Shown: piece by piece, positions 1 to 10,281 of the stretch | Position numbering within the stretch: position 1 is the first letter of the stretch | Layout of the letters: each line of letters opens with the position of its first letter | Assembly: GCA_037447655.1 (NCBI GenBank) | Contig: JBBHKE010001902.1 | Span: 248,062-312,061, forward strand | Source of the DNA: Zygnema cylindricum | Lineage: Eukaryota; Streptophyta; Zygnematophyceae; Zygnematales; Zygnemataceae | Reading direction: 5' to 3' | DNA: 64,000 nt | The notes under the pieces: generated by a model | The model's database searches: none | Seen by the model: the letters and a program-made list of their open reading frames with translations, nothing else | Told to the model about the DNA's origin: nothing | Translations under genes and position numbers: made by a program

Positions 1-886
1 GGCAAATATTCTTAACCTATCTAACCTCTATGGCTAGCCAGCAATTAAAAAGAGTAATCTTGAGCAATCGGTGAGAGAGGGCAAGAGAAAGCTCCGCCGC
101 CAAGAGAAATTTTTTGTCCAAAAGCTAAATTCTCAAAGTCTAAAAATTAGCCTAAGTAGGGACTAAGCTACGCCTAGCGCGAAACTAGCCTAAGTATAGC
201 CTACTTTACATGAATGAAACTACTTAAGATGTTGGCCAATAGGCGGCCAACATCGTCTGCCGTACGTCCGACAAAATCCACCCTCCAAGGGTTAAAAACC
301 TCCCTAACTACATATATGCGCGAAACCTACATGGGTTCACGACTTAAACAAATGAAGGTATATCCAAGCGTTGATATTACTCGCGGAAATTGCGCTGCAT
401 CGCCCAAATGATATTTCCCGTCCACACTCCGAAATTGCATACCTAAGCACAAAACGAAACATATCGCCCGAAATTTGTATATGTTCAACGAAACGTGACG
501 TGAATCGCGTGCACGTCACAAATAGATGAATCGACGATATGGTACCAATGAAAATGCGAAACTCAAGCGTGCAAATGGACATCGTGCGTGTGGTGGAAAT
601 CATGCGTGAATGCATGATATCGTGCGCGCGGGTCAAACATCCCGCTTGCGTGCTAGAAATCGTGCGTGCATGCAACAATACGATGAGGCATGATAATTGT
701 CGTGCATGAGAAACAAGCAAGGTGAATTATGTATCTTAACCAGCAAAGTCATGCTCACAAAAATATATACAAACAAAAAATGAATGAGAAGGGAAAAATT
801 GTATATATATCTTCACAAAGAATAAATGTGAATATGACACCAGAAAAGGGAAAAACACTCCCTTGGAGTGAGATGGACCTAATAAC
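1..886. repeat. Dispersed repeat copy R1 (left end outside window)
   Basis: This stretch is an imperfect copy of 2878-3775. Both share the opening GGCAAATATT, a run beginning GAGCAATCGGTGAGAGAG, a block beginning CTACGCCTAGCG, and a final part rich in CGTGCGTGCATG words. R1 is interrupted at 886/887 by the left LTR of copia B1, so its right end is not its natural end. No open frame here resembles a known protein; the short frames overlap on both strands and are not conserved between the two copies. It may be an LTR or another dispersed repeat, but I cannot name the family. Confidence 0.6.
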
Positions 887-1659
887 TGTTGTTCTACAAC
901 CACCGGTGCACGTGGAGGAGCAGCAATAGTAGTAGAAGTAGACATGATACACTCTTAGAAGCTATCAAGAATCCTACCAAAAAGCTGTTCTTAAGTGCTC
1001 ACCAATTCTTATACAAGCATCCAAACATCACAAAACTCTATCAGAATATAGAGTAGCATAAACACTGATAACTCTCAAAGTTATAGTACAATTGACCAGA
1101 CAACACTCAAGATATAATACTCAGAAGTTTCCCAAAAATTGTCTGCAGTTTTACTACTTGGAAGTCTGGATACATAATATGTTATGAGTCCTAAGTCTTA
1201 TACTTGTGTTGAACTAGCAACACCAGTGTACTTGAGAGGTACGTCAAACCACCAAGCTACCACTAATCTGTCAAGCTACCATTGAGCTATCACTAAGCTA
1301 CCACTGAGCTATCAGTAAGCGACCACTGAGTTCCCACTAAGTTGACTAGAATCATATCTATCGCAGTTGCTCTATCCTATACAGAATCACATTAAGAATA
1401 TGAGACGTTGCGTTGTCCGTACGAACCATATCAAATATAATCGTGGTTGCCTTGTCCTGTCTGTGTTGCAGCTTCGCTGCTGAATTGCTCTGCTGCTGTA
1501 TAGCAGCTGCTGTGCTGTATAGCAGCTGCTTTGGTGTATAGCAGCTGCGTTGCTCTGTTGTATAGCAGCTGCGCTGCTCTGTCTGTATAGCAGCTACGCT
1601 GCTTTGTCTGTAAAGCAGCTACGCTGCTCTGAGACTGAAAGCTTTCCAAAAAGACAACA
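887..1659 (-). repeat. 3' LTR of B1 (773 bp)
   Basis: Read on the minus strand the LTR begins TGTTGTCTTTTTGG and ends GTAGAACAACA, so it has TG...CA ends with a short inverted repeat. The last 59 bases of the LTR (945 down to 887) contain an ATG and code for the start of gag, MSTSTTIAAPP..VVVEQ. This leader is also present in the LTRs of B2, although the LTRs are otherwise very different. Inside the LTR are two tandem-repeat blocks, at about 1240-1335 and 1440-1640. Confidence 0.8.
1440..1640. repeat. Minisatellite inside the B1 LTR
   Basis: About six imperfect units of 25-30 bp, each with GTATAGCAGCTGC or a variant followed by GCTGCTCTGT. The unit is itself partly palindromic around CAGCTG, giving potential hairpins. 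A second shorter repeat of about 12 bp, AAGCTACCACTG and variants, lies at about 1240-1335. Both blocks fall in the promoter-side part of the LTR. The short frames seen across them (1431-1649 minus, 1550-1738 plus) are products of the repeat, not genes. Confidence 0.75.
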
Positions 1660-1746
1660 CTCCCCTAAAGCTTTAGACTCAGTATCCCGGCGCAGCTGCG
1701 GTGATAAACTAGCGCAACATCGCAGCATAGCAATATAGCAATTCAA

Positions 1747-2393
1747 CTATTCACTTAATCCCACTGCGTCCCTACAATACTTTAGTTTAGGAGCAGGAAG
1801 GGCTTTAGTGAGCATATCAGCAATCATTTTTGCATCTGGCAAATAACATAATTTATGCACTCTAGAGAACACTTTTTCTCTTACAAAGTGTAATCGTACA
1901 TCCATGTGCTTGCTTTTGAAGTGATGACTCGGTTAGAAGTAATGGCATTGGCAGCCTGGTTATCACACCAGATCACCTGTGGACCAACTTGCATGTATCA
2001 TAGTTCTTGTAATATGGATTTTACCCATAAGAGTTCTTTGAGCGCCGAGCTTGCTGCCATATACTCTGACTCCATTGTCGACTTTGCTGTATTCTTTTGA
2101 AGTTTGCTGCTCCAGCAGCAAGTACCGTTCCCAATTTGTAGAACGAATCCCGTGGTGGTTTTTCGGCTTGGCATGTCGCCATAGCTTGCATCACTCCATG
2201 TTTGCAGCTTGACTTCTCCTCCGCCTAGAGTGAGTTTGAGATCTTTAGTTTCGGCCAAATATCTTAAGTCTCTCCTTGGTGCATCAAGATCAGATTTTCT
2301 CGGATTTTCTAGACTCCTGCTCAGTACCCCGACTGCTGCAGCAATGTTAGGACGGGTACAGTTCATGAAATATATTAAGCTTCCCACTATCTG
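1747..2393 (-). pseudogene. B1 pol remnant: end of RT and RNase H
   Basis: Minus-strand codons from 2387 to 1998 give the copia RT/RNase H junction (GSLIYFMNCTRPNIAAAVGV) and RNase H motifs WSDASYGD and TMESEYMA. A TGA at about 1998 then interrupts the frame, and the continuing sequence codes WCDNQAA and a frameshifted tail ending in LPAPKLKYC before a stop near 1747. RNase H in copia degrades the RNA of the RNA/DNA hybrid; the acidic residues D, E and D can all be found, but not in one frame. The upstream RT core is lost in the gap. Confidence 0.85.
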
Positions 2394-2455
2394 NNNNNNN
2401 NNNNNNNNNNNNNNNNNNNNNNNNNNNNNNNNNNNNNNNNNNNNNNNNNNNNNNN
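2394..2455. other. Assembly gap (62 N)
   Basis: Sixty-two undetermined bases. The gap falls inside the pol region of B1. The sequence to its right (from 2456) shows no copia coding, so the true missing length may be several kilobases. Confidence 0.99.
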
Positions 2456-2877
2456 CGAGAGAGAGTGGCTAACGAGTTCGAAATAAAAAGAATAACAATC
2501 GATAGGTATCTCCGATCTTTCCAATTGTTATAAACGGGAACATAAAGACGGGTGCAAAAATTAGGTGTACCGAATTCCGGTAAACGTTAAGACACAGGAG
2601 GTAACCTGATGTCTTATGTCCTTCGGAGATCTATCATAAATTGATTGGGTGAAATTCGGTGCTGGTGAAGACGGGTTCTTCCGTTTGACTCTTAAACTGA
2701 CGTGACAAGGGTGCAGTCAAATTCTCAGTTTGCCTTCTTGGGCAGAAGTGGTCGTGGCTTAAAGTGGGTTAGTTAAATACTATCTAGAGGCTTCCTGTAT
2801 TCTGTAGTCCAATGGAGGACACAGAATTGCAAATGGCCTTAAGCCATGTGGATTAAAAACGTGGGCAGAAATACAAG
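2456..2877. other. Unassigned sequence, no gene seen
   Basis: About 420 bases between the gap and repeat R2. I see no long open frame, no match to the elements in the rest of the window, and no RNA gene. It leads without a visible boundary into R2 at about 2878. Confidence 0.5.
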
Positions 2878-3775
2878 GGCAAATATTGTTAACCTTTCTA
2901 GCCTCTATGGATAGCTAACAATAAGAAAAATAAAGCTTGAGCAATCGGTGAGAGAGAGCAAGAGAAAGCTTGGCCGCCAAGAGAAAATTCTTGTCCAAAA
3001 GCTAAATTCTTTAAGTCTGAGAATTAGCCTATGTAGGGACTAAGCTACGCCTAGCGGGAAACTAGCCTAAGTTTAGCCTACTTTACATGAATGAAACTAC
3101 TTAAGATGTTGGCCAATAGGCGACCAACATCGTTCGCCGTATGTCTAACAAAATCCATCGTGCAAGGGTAAAATCCCTCCCTAACTACATGTATGAGCGA
3201 ACCTACATGGGTTCACAACTTAAACCAATGAAGTTTTATCGAAGCCTCGATAATACTCGTGGAAATCGCGGTGCATCGCCCAAACGATAATTCGCGTCCA
3301 TACTCTGAAATTGCATTCCAACGCACGAAACAAAACATATTGCATGAAAGTAGTATATTTTCAAGGAAACGAGCACGCGAATCGCTTACACGTCATAAAT
3401 AGATAAATCAACGATATGGTACAAATGAAAATGCGAAACTCAAGCGCGCGAATGGAAATTATGCGTGCTTGCGGAAATCGTGCGTGTATGTATGATATCG
3501 TGCGCACGCGTCAAATATCGCGCATGCGTGCTAAAAAGGGTGCGTGCATGGAACGCTACGATGCGGCATGACAGCTGTCGTGCATTAGAAGCAAGCAAGG
3601 TGAACTATGCATCCTAACATGCAAAGTCATGCTCACAAACATATATACAAACGAAAAATGAATGAGAAGGGAAAAAATGTATATACATCATGAAAATGAA
3701 TAAAGTTTAAATTGATCAAAAGAGAAAAAGGGAAGAATACTCCCCTAGTGTGCAGTGACCCCTATAATTCCCCCC
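2878..3775. repeat. Dispersed repeat copy R2
   Basis: The second copy of the repeat at 1-886, in the same orientation, with many point differences and small indels. Unlike R1 it is not interrupted. The similarity fades after about 3770 in a C-rich run. The place in R2 that corresponds to the B1 insertion in R1 lies near 3765, so R2 shows what the empty site looked like. Confidence 0.6.
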
Positions 3776-3819
3776 CTAGCTCCTTAGCATGCGGAGGAGC
3801 TTGCCAAAACCGCTGGTAG

Positions 3820-4045
3820 CTCACGATAGCCTGTCGAGCGTGCCTGGGAACCATAAGATAGAGGCCCGTAGGGAGAAATAGTTTGCACTAGAGTTGTGAA
3901 AATAACCCTAAATGCGGATGTTTCTCGTGATGGTGATAATGCCCATTTCTGCCCCCCCATTCCTCCTGTAGACATGCATGCAAAGCCTAGGAGATAATCG
4001 GACAGAAAATGGGAAGGAATGCATAGATAGGTGAAAAAGATACCC
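3820..4045. repeat. Direct repeat, copy 1 (pairs with 5305-5519)
   Basis: About 220 bases that recur at 5305-5519 in the same orientation at roughly 80 percent identity by eye. Shared anchors are GTGATGGTGATAATGCCCAT and GACATGCATGCAAAGCCTAGG. Copy 2 is cut at 5519/5520 by an A-type LTR. The uncut copy 1 continues through GATACCCCCTCTCCC, so it preserves the pre-insertion sequence. Confidence 0.65.
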
Positions 4046-5304
4046 CCTCTCCCTTACTTTCCATATCTGGTCGAAAAAAAAGGTTGGGTTTTGTGGTCAT
4101 CGGGCTGAAATCCCAATTTGTGTTGATCCGTTGGAAGTCTGAAAAATGCTCCCTCAAGACCCACTATTATTGGAACAAATTATTTTAGTAGCCTACATTG
4201 GCTGAAACGCCACCGAAGCCAAAAATTACTACCAAAGAGGGCACAAATGAACTCTCACGCACAAATAATGAAAATCAAAAGAATTGGCTGTTTCAGATTT
4301 AATAATATCACCTTGCCCAAGAAAATATAATAAAAGATAGAATTAAATATGATAGCAAAGCAAGCTTATCATACCCGCGAAAGACACGCCGACAAAAAAG
4401 GAGACAAAATCTCTCCCGATGGTTCTGAAAACATGTAAGGTACTCCTTCATCCCTCGGTTTTTGCAGCTCGGAACCGACAAGACTCTTCTTGGTTTCAAG
4501 AGCAAAAAGTCAAATTCGCCTAAAGGATTGATAGTACCAACTTCTCACCCGAACTACAATCTCCACAAAAGACAAATTCAAAACCTAGATGGCAATAGAG
4601 TCAAACACACATACAAGACAAAGATTCTCCAAAAAAAGGTTTGTTTAGAATTTTTTTGGGGTTTTCTCAAGAGACAGTACTGAAAAAGCAACTTGTCTCC
4701 TTCGGCCCTAAGTGCGTTATACAACAAAGTTTGTCCAGTTTTAGGTCCCAAAGTCAAAGTAATCTCAAGAGCCAATGAGCGGAAAACAAATGCTATCGAG
4801 CTGACATAAAACAAAGTAAGCCGTACTACACTTAGGGCAAAAATTTATACTTTCGACTGCGGCTAGATCCGCAGCCGAAAGTCAAAATTCGTTCCACTAT
4901 TATAAGACGAAGTACTGAAAATGACGCGAAAACGCCAAACTTTAACCTGATGTAATTAATTGACTGCTCTTCAATTGGACCTGAAATGAATTCCTACTAT
5001 CAACTAATAGCATAACCTAGAGGAAAATTTGCAAAGTTACTTGCTTCCCACAATGTACCCCCCACTAGGGCTGGTGGCACCTAGTCCCATATAACATAAT
5101 TATAATCTTTGAAATGGAATAACTTTGATGTCTAGCCTCCTTTAGGCGTGAAACAAAGTGCGTTCTGCTCAAATGAGGAAATACCAAAATTTGGTTTTGT
5201 TTGGTGTACTCCTTCCTCTGTACACATGTGACCATACAAGATTGATAGGGCTCGGAAATCCTGAGGAGATAAAGGTGTGCCCAAAACGCACACGAGCTTG
5301 ACAA
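4046..5304. other. Unassigned sequence with a short inverted repeat
   Basis: No recognisable gene. Short frames on both strands (for example 4308-4505, 4462-4683, 4578-4814) overlap each other and have no motif I know. A near-perfect inverted repeat lies at 4849-4882: arms ACTTTCGACTGCGG and CCGCAGCCGAAAGT around a 6-base centre. Confidence 0.5.
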
Positions 5305-5519
5305 CTGTTGAGAGTGCATGGGAACCATAAGATTGAGGGCCGCAGCCAAAAAAAATCTACACCGGAGTCTTGGAAATAACCCCAAATGTGGATGTTTCCC
5401 GTGATGGTGATAATGCCCATTTTCGCCCCCCATTCCTCCCGTAGACATGCATGCAAAGCCTAGGAGATAATCGGACAAGAAATGAAAAGGAATTCATGGG
5501 AAGGTGAAAAAGATACCCT
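5305..5519. repeat. Direct repeat, copy 2 (pairs with 3820-4045)
   Basis: See copy 1. It ends abruptly at 5519 where the LTR of A1 begins. The minus-strand frames 5065-5478 and 5169-5456 run across it; they have no conserved counterpart in copy 1 beyond what the shared DNA forces, so I do not call a gene. Confidence 0.65.
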
Positions 5520-6567
5520 TGCAACTTTGAGACCTCCATTGGCCTTCAGAGTAAGCAGCTCACACGAAACGTCTAGGATAACCGTGACCCCTTTGTGTTT
5601 CAGCAAAAATAGCTGCCACCCTGACAGAAAAAACTCTAACCACCTCCTCCCCTATGAAGGCAAGACTCGAGTGAAGTTATAACAAAAATAATCTTTGAAT
5701 TTGCTACCTTGAGTAGTAAGTTATGGAGTGTCAACGTTGACCTTTTGTACAGAAGCACTCTCAGACAAAAGGTCCTATCTACCAAATTTTCTAAGTCATA
5801 TCTCTCTCTAAAACTCTAACTAGTGAAGTACGACACCAATCATAATAAAGTGTCGTACAAAAAGGTACAGGTGCGGCGTACTTTCTGTACAGCCATTGTA
5901 CGACATGGGAAACAAGTTGACACATGTCATATTTGGATTCGATCTTGTAATCCCCAGAGATGCCGTAATCCAATGTGAATGTGCCACGTGTCAATCGATG
6001 TGGCAGTGACCGCAAACCGCCAAAATCCTATTCCTCGATCTTGGCATCCTTCAAGGCCGTCTGATCAAAAATTGGGTTTCAATCGTAGCCGTCATAAATA
6101 CTTGCATAATATTTGTTTCGCTGTCGAAACAAAATGTGCGGTATCCTTTTACGAACCCTACCTTACTCCGTACTTTACAAAAGTGTATCTATGCATGACA
6201 TATATAGTTTCCGTTAAATGAATTAGTTCACGTCTAACTATTTAAATATCTGTCAAACCTTATATTCTATACCATTGGTCTTAGACTTGTAGGATAAAGC
6301 TAACTGGTACCGGCTAACTTGACGAACGGCAGGTACCAGGATCAAATCCTGGGTCCGTCAAGTATCCTTTTAGTAAACCTACTAAAAACAACTACTTGTC
6401 TCTCTCTAGACACCACATTCAGCCATGGCTCTAGCTCCCTCTTCAACCTTGAGTGACTACGACAAGTGTGGGAGTTAAAGATAGGAGTTAGAGGCAGACT
6501 ACCTCGGTGTCTTTTTTGCGTTTCATTTTAGACCTAGAAAATACTAAAAGAACCATTAATTTCTACA
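5520..6567 (-). repeat. A-family LTR, 3' LTR of A1
   Basis: On the minus strand it starts TGTAGAAATTAATGG and ends GTCTCAAAGTTGCA (1048 bp), preceded by the purine tract AAAATAAGGGGAG. It contains the ATGGAGGTCTC word 20 bases before its end (potential gag start), a GTAC cluster, and at about 6317-6361 the tRNA T-arm-like hairpin found in all A and C LTRs. The left flank is ACCCT at 5515-5519; no matching duplication is found at the other end of the array. Confidence 0.85.
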
Positions 6568-9240
6568 CTCCCCTTATTTTCTAATCACTCTTTAATTTCA
6601 TACCACAATTCACTCGCAGAATATTATCTTAGGGGAAGGCACATGTTTGGTCATCATATCTACTACAATCTCGCTATCAGGTCTGTACTCTAAACCAATT
6701 AATTTGTTCTCTACCTTCTCTCTAACAAAGCTCAGTCTAATGTCCATGTGTTCGGCTTTAAAATAATGTTTAGGATTGGTAGCAATAGGGATTGCTGCTT
6801 GATTATCACAAAATAAATTCTGCACACCACTCTTAAGGTGATCAAGCTCACGAAGCAAAAACTTGAACCACATCAATTCTTTTACAGGAGAGCAAGAGGC
6901 CATATACTCAGCCACTATGGTGGACTGAGCAATAACCTTTTTCTATTTTCTACCCCAACAACAAGATCTATCATCCACATACAATACATATCCAGATGTA
7001 CATCTCCTTATGGGAGCATCACCATAACTTGCATCACTCCAAGTAGTGATGTCCGTATTCCCTCCACCCAAATGCAGCCATAGATCCCTAATTCCTATCA
7101 AATATCTAAGGACTCTCTTAGCTGCCTCCCAATCGCTCTTAGTGGGAGCATTTAGACTTCTACTCAGCACTCCTACAGCTGCAGCTAAATCCGGCCAAGT
7201 ACAATTCATAAAATAGATTAGGCTTCCCACTACTTGCCTGTGAGGAATAGGCTGTATGAACTTCTCTACTTCAGGACTTAATTCCTCGTCTAATACTATG
7301 ACTCCTTCTTCCTCATTCCCCTCACTTCCCTTCTTTAACTCCACTGGAGTTGTGCAACTATTAGCTTTATCCATGTGAATTTTTCCAACATGTTCCCTAT
7401 TGCTTCTTTTTGATTCAATCATATAATCTATCTTTCCCGGTCTTTTTCTACTTGAATTCCCAAAATATATCTTGCCTCCCAAATATACTTCATCTCAAAT
7501 CTCCCCTTAAGATCAGTTTTCAGTTTATTAATTTTTTCCATTGATTTACTTAAAACAAGCAAATCATCAACATAAATTGCACAATAAATATAAAACCTTC
7601 CTCGTCTTCGAAAACATAGATTGAGTGATCTGAGCTGATCCGGATATATCCTAGACCGGTAAGAAACTCATCAAGCTTCTTATTCCACTGTTCATTGCCT
7701 CTCTATAAGTCTAAGGTTTATCCGGATGAGATAGTTTTGTTACTTTGTTATTAATTTGCTTTTCTTGCATCCTTTTGCTACTTCTCCTTCCTCCCTCAAA
7801 ATATGTGGCCGGAATAGATGGTGTCGGTGGATTCTTTTGAACAATCTCGGCTTCTCCTCTGTTCCTCAATTTCGAATAAATTTCCACCACTTCTTCCACT
7901 TCGGGTAGAGTTGTCACTGGAATATCCACGGCCAACTCCTTCTCGGTCTGATTTGTACCTATAAGAATGTCATCTTCTCTAAAACTTGGATAGTTAGGAA
8001 GCTCAAAATCATCGGAATTTTCTGACTCAAATCTGAACTTTACTGACTTTGTATACTTGAACGGATTCTTAGACTTTCCTTCATCCATAACTACTAGATG
8101 CTTTATTAAGATTATATCTTCCCTTTTTAGATCATAAACTCTGTATCCTTTTACATCCTCATCATATCCTAATAAGTACCTCTGTTTTTGTTTAGGATCT
8201 AGCTTCCAATTAGACCGATCTGTATCTAGAATGAACACTTGCCTACCAAAAACCTTTAAGTGGGATATGTCTGGTTTCTGGCGGGTCCATCTCTCATAAG
8301 GTGTTTGGCCTTTTACCGCTGAAGCAAGAACTCTATTTTTGAGGTAATTAGCACAGTTCATTGCTCAGCCCAAAACCTTTTTCCGATCTTCTTATCCGAC
8401 AACATACTTCTAGCAATATCACTTAGTGTTCTATTTAATCTTTCAGCAACCCCATTCTGTTCCGGGTTTTTTGGAACTGTCTTTTGGTTTTGCACTCCAT
8501 CTTCCCTCAGAAAATCCTCAAATTGGTTAGAGGTATACTCTCCACCATTGTCACTCCTTACTCTCTTGATTAGGAATTCATGGAGTTTTTCACTCCATGC
8601 TTTATATTGTCTAAAACATTCCTGAGCCTTTGACTTATTTTTCAAAAAATACACCTTTGAATACCTAGACCAATCATCAGTCATAGTCATCATAAATCTC
8701 TTCCCCCCGGGTGAAGGTATTTTGGCCCGTCTTCAAATATCTGTATGTACAAAATCTAAAATCTTTTCTCCATAATAGGTGGCTCTTTTTGGGAAAGGTA
8801 ACTTGTGTGCTTTACCTTGAGCACATCCATTAAAAACACTTAGATTCTCAATCTCACCTAACTGAATCCCTTCCACTACTCCCATTTTTTTCATCTCTCT
8901 TAAATTATCTAGATTCACATGCCAAAGCCTCTTATGTCACAACATTATATCATGAACACCACCATAATAAAGTTTCTTCTTTTCATTGCTTAAAATCAGC
9001 CTAAACATCCCTTGGATACCTTTTTGTGCCGTGAAATAAACTTCCTCCTCAAAAATAGCAGTAAAGACTCCTTTCCTAGTGCTAATATCAAAACCCTTAT
9101 CATCTAATACAGAAATAGAGATGAGGTTTTTGTTCAGCTCCGGAATAAACAATACATTGGAGAATGTAACTATGGATGTCTTTCCTACTACTAACACTTT
9201 CAGATCTACCGATCCTACAAGAGTAGTAGCGACTGTCCTT
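6568..9240 (-). pseudogene. A1 copia pol remnant (minus strand)
   Basis: Minus-strand pieces run from RNase H (6610-6915) through RT C-terminal/connection (6943-7482), the integrase-RT linker (7711-8361), integrase core (8358-8693, with SDNGGEYTSNQFEDF and EQNGVAERLNRTL), to the integrase zinc region and protease C-terminal part (8733-9197). About 460 bp of RT are deleted near 7692-7700 compared with A5: the frame jumps from the linker directly to the NKKLDEF region, removing the fingers and first catalytic aspartate. gag, zinc knuckle, the protease active site and the primer site are absent, because the LTR at 9241 abuts the protease region. Several stops and frameshifts make it non-functional. 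Confidence 0.9.
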
Positions 9241-10281
9241 TGTAGCTCTGAGACCTCGATAGGTCCTCAAAGTAGGCAGCTCACACTAAGCCTCTAGAAT
9301 AACACTGACCCCTTTGTGTTTAAGCAAGAGTAACTACCACCGTGGCAGACAAAACCTCTGAACACCTTCACTTGTATGAAGGCAAGACTCCTGTATAGCA
9401 AAAAGAATATCTAAATTTGCTCCTTGAGCAATAAGTTATGGTGGGTCAAAATTGATATTTTTTACAAAAGCTCTATGGGAGAGAGGGTTATATCTACCAA
9501 ATTTTCTAAGTCCTATCTCTCTCTAAGCCTCTATCTATTGATGTACGGCACCAATCATATTACTGTATCGTACAAAAAGGTACAGCTGCTGGTGTACTTT
9601 TTGTACGGACATTATACGACATGGCCAAAAAGTCGACACATGTCCTATCCGGATTTGTTCACATAATCTTCGGAGATGCCGCGATCGAATGTCAGTGCGT
9701 CACGTGTCATCCAATGTAGGAATGACCGAAAACTGCTGAAATCCTCTTCCGCGATCTCGCCATCCTTTCGCGCTGTCTGATCGAAACCAAATTTCGATCG
9801 TAGCCGTCATAAATACTTGCGCGGTGTTTTTATTGCTATCAAAACAAACTGCGCGGTACCTATTTCTTCTCTGTACCATACTTCGTACTTTTCATAACTG
9901 AATATATGCATTCCGTATATAGTCGCTCTGAAATGAATTTGTCCAGATGTAATTGTTTAGATAATTATCAAACACTGTATCACTCAACACTAGCTTTAGA
10001 CTAAATGGATAAAGCTACCAGCTATTTGGAACCGTGATGCACGGTAGGTACCAGGATCAAGTCTTGGGTATGTCAGGCCTGTTTTTGGAAAATCAACCCA
10101 TCTAGCATCTGTCTTCATCTGAAAAGCATAGGCAGCCATGGCTCTAACTCCCTCTCCAACTTTCAGTGACTGCGATGAGTGTGGGGGTTTAAGTGAGGAG
10201 TTAGAGGCACACTGCCTTGGCTTCTTTTCTGCAATTCATTTTAGACCTAGAATATACCAAAAAGTACCATTAATTTCTACA
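9241..10281 (-). repeat. A-family LTR between A1 and A2
   Basis: 1041 bp; on the minus strand starts TGTAGAAATTAATGG and ends GTCTCAGAGCTACA. To its right is the purine tract and RNase H end of A2, so it is A2's 3' LTR. To its left it is joined directly to the truncated protease region of A1. The gag-start word is damaged here (ATC instead of ATG). The T-arm-like hairpin is at about 10029-10077 and a GTAC cluster lies around 9560-9615. Confidence 0.85.

Larger units (their letters stand above)
887..2393 (-). mobile_element. Ty1/copia retrotransposon B1, partial
   Basis: A minus-strand copia copy. Its 3' LTR lies at 887-1659, followed leftwards-to-rightwards in window coordinates by the purine tract TTTAGGGGAG and the C-terminal reverse transcriptase/RNase H coding region. 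The element runs into the assembly gap at 2394, and no gag, integrase or second LTR is seen beyond it. The five bases left of the LTR are ATAAC, but a matching target duplication cannot be looked for because the right end is missing. It is related to B2 (46279-52709): the RNase H parts match closely and both LTRs end with the same gag leader. Confidence 0.8.

Noticed and set aside
1431-1738. Cys/Leu/Gln-rich small proteins
   Set aside because: They are translations of the minisatellite in the B1 LTR.
5065-5539. Minus-strand frames with MSTGGMGG in both short direct repeats (3784-3975 and 5065-5539)
   Set aside because: Frames diverge outside the shared DNA and have no known domain; similarity is explained by the repeat.
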